Part shown: positions 6,232 to 7,015 of the stretch, piece after piece
How positions within the stretch are numbered: position 1 is the stretch's first letter
Layout: each line of letters opens with the position of its first letter
Assembly: GCA_030606165.1 (NCBI GenBank)
Contig: JAUWGZ010000067.1
Span: forward strand, 1-7,015
DNA: 7,015 nt
Reading direction: 5' to 3'
DNA from: Dehalococcoidia bacterium
GTDB taxonomy: Bacteria; Chloroflexota; Dehalococcoidia; GIF9; AB-539-J10
The notes under the pieces: generated by a model
What the model was told of the DNA's origin: nothing
The model's input: the letters and a program-made list of their open reading frames with translations, nothing else
Database searches by the model: none
Translations under genes and position numbers: made by a program

Positions 6232-6459
6232 CCATACAGAATCGTGTTCGTGTCAAAACACCTTCACATGCTCCGACCAGCCGCTGGTCAAATCTACTGT
6301 AGACAGAAAGTTTGCTCAGAGAGCAAACATTAGGGACAGTTTTATGTGGCACATAGAGTATAGAGACCTTGCGGCAGCTACGACCGGGAGTTCGCCGCTT
6401 CGGCAAAGTAATGTAGCCGCGCTGCTCTAATTTCGAGATGAAAAAATCTTGGAAAGCGC
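6232..6459. other. Intergenic region with a cluster of small inverted repeats
   Basis: No convincing gene is seen between the zinc-ribbon gene and the thiolase-like gene. Short inverted repeats follow one another: GTGT-caaa-ACAC (6250-6261), GACCAG-ccg-CTGGTC (6275-6289), TCTAC-t-GTAGA (6293-6303), GTTTGCTC-aga-GAGCAAAC (6310-6328), TATGTG-g-CACATA (6343-6355) and GCCG-ctt-CGGC (6394-6404), with GCGGC (6371-6375) able to pair with GCCGC (6416-6420) around the last one. None has a T-tract. A structured RNA, operator sites or a decayed element are all possible. Confidence 0.55.
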
Positions 6460-6489
6460 TTGACAGTGCGAGGGCAGGTGATATAGCAT
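6460..6489 (+). promoter_or_regulatory. Probable promoter of the thiolase-like gene
   Basis: A perfect TTGACA -35 lies at 6460-6465. The -10 is less sure: TAGCAT (6484-6489, 18-bp spacer) and TATAGC (6482-6487, 16-bp spacer) both match 4 of 6. Either gives a leader of about 50 bases, unlike the two nearly leaderless promoters elsewhere in the window. Confidence 0.5.
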
Positions 6490-6529
6490 AATAGGCTAGA
6501 ATTTTTGGGAAAACTGAACTCTTGCGATT

Positions 6530-6537
6530 AGAGGAGG
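6530..6537 (+). promoter_or_regulatory. Strong Shine-Dalgarno site of the thiolase-like gene
   Basis: AGAGGAGG ends 7 bases before ATG 6545 and fixes that start. Confidence 0.85.
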
Positions 6538-6544
6538 TTGCTTT

Positions 6545-7015
6545 ATGCAAGACGTGGCCATTGTTGGAGTAGGTCAGAGCGTTTTTTCTCGTAAGTGTGG
6601 TGTATCTATCGGGGAATTATGTTTTGAAGCCTATACCGAAGCCATGGAGGGTCTAGACATTACCAACAGTGATATAGATGCCTCCATTATTTGTTCTGCG
6701 CCAGAGTATGATAAGCAGCGCTCACCAGCCGGTTTAATCTCAGAGTACTTGAGGCTAACGCCCAAGCCGAGTTTCTATGTCGAGACTGTGTGTTCTTCTA
6801 GTAGCACGGGGCTGAGAGTGGGTTGGTCATTAATAAAGTCAGGTCTTCACAAAGTAGTAGCAGTGGTAGGCTTTCAGAAGATGTCGGACTTGACCTCTCG
6901 TGAGGCTGCGGAGAGAATGAGCCGGGGAGGGGATATAATATGGGAATCGCCCTTTGGCATAACCATGCCTTCTGGTTATGCTATGTATGCCCGGGCTCAT
7001 ATGGCTAAGTATGGA
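6545..7015 (+). CDS. Thiolase-family protein (acetyl-CoA acetyltransferase-like), N-terminal part
   Basis: Open for 157 codons to the window edge, so the C-terminal half with the second catalytic Cys and His is missing. The N-terminus 'MQDVAIVGVGQSVFSRK' and the helix after it match the thiolase fold as found in SCP2/lipid-transfer-type thiolases. 'VETVCSSSSTGLRVGWSLIKSG' in two parts (79-91 and on) carries the likely nucleophile Cys83, and 'VVAVVGFQKMSD' follows as in family members. Expected role: Claisen condensation or thiolysis of acyl-CoA in the cytoplasm. In Chloroflexota and archaea such proteins often sit with a DUF35 (OB-fold/zinc-ribbon) partner or HMG-CoA synthase; whether that holds here lies beyond the edge. 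The usual Ala-Ser/Gly after the Cys is Ser-Ser, so a non-standard substrate is possible. No finer substrate call is justified. Confidence 0.85.
   Translation, partial: MQDVAIVGVGQSVFSRKCGVSIGELCFEAYTEAMEGLDITNSDIDASIICSAPEYDKQRSPAGLISEYLRLTPKPSFYVETVCSSSSTGLRVGWSLIKSGLHKVVAVVGFQKMSDLTSREAAERMSRGGDIIWESPFGITMPSGYAMYARAHMAKYG

Noticed and set aside
6200..6550. 116-codon minus-strand frame as an intact gene
   Set aside because: It overlaps the end of the zinc-ribbon gene and the promoter, ribosome binding site and start of the thiolase-like gene, with no start signals of its own; only the middle is kept as a possible remnant.

Overview
The window looks like a chromosomal segment of an uncultured member of the Chloroflexota, most likely class Dehalococcoidia. 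The case rests on three things: the minus-strand surface protein, whose 'FVNWTGDV..IADVNAA..ITMNGDY.ITANF' modules are typical of that group as I recall it; the mixed housekeeping gene order (tyrA-aroA, then remA-gmk); and the short intergenic repeats of the 'AATGACAGG' type. This assignment is inference and no ribosomal gene is present to confirm it.

Layout. Positions 1-1972 (minus strand) are one continuous open frame that runs off the left edge. It encodes a secreted protein with a signal peptide and a duplicated ~301-residue module, each a beta-rich domain followed by an InlB B-repeat-like domain, and then a further InlB-like repeat cut by the window edge. The short plus-strand frames there are shadows. 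Positions 1973-2263 are the divergent intergenic region, with two GC-rich hairpins, a short direct repeat and an extended -10 promoter. Positions 2264-4455 hold tyrA and aroA, overlapping by 25 bases and supplying two aromatic amino acid steps. Positions 4540-5461 hold remA and gmk, also overlapping and closed by a hairpin plus T-tract. The T-tract runs into a near-consensus promoter for a coiled-coil zinc-ribbon protein (5536-6231). Positions 6232-6544 are a 313-base non-coding stretch unusually rich in small inverted repeats, ending in a promoter and strong ribosome binding site. The start of a thiolase-family gene (6545 onward) is cut by the right edge.

The genes are mostly housekeeping: TyrA and AroA act on the two sides of chorismate, Gmk makes GDP, RemA is a small DNA-binding regulator, and the thiolase-like protein points to acyl-CoA chemistry. 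I see no defence system, CRISPR array, intact mobile element or new multi-gene system. The points worth a second look are a class II EPSP synthase with Ala at the position equivalent to E. coli Gly96, two promoters placed so close to start codons that the mRNAs should be leaderless or nearly so, the mosaic conservation of the surface-protein repeats, the repeat-like DNA that forms the start of gmk, and the inverted-repeat cluster before the thiolase gene.
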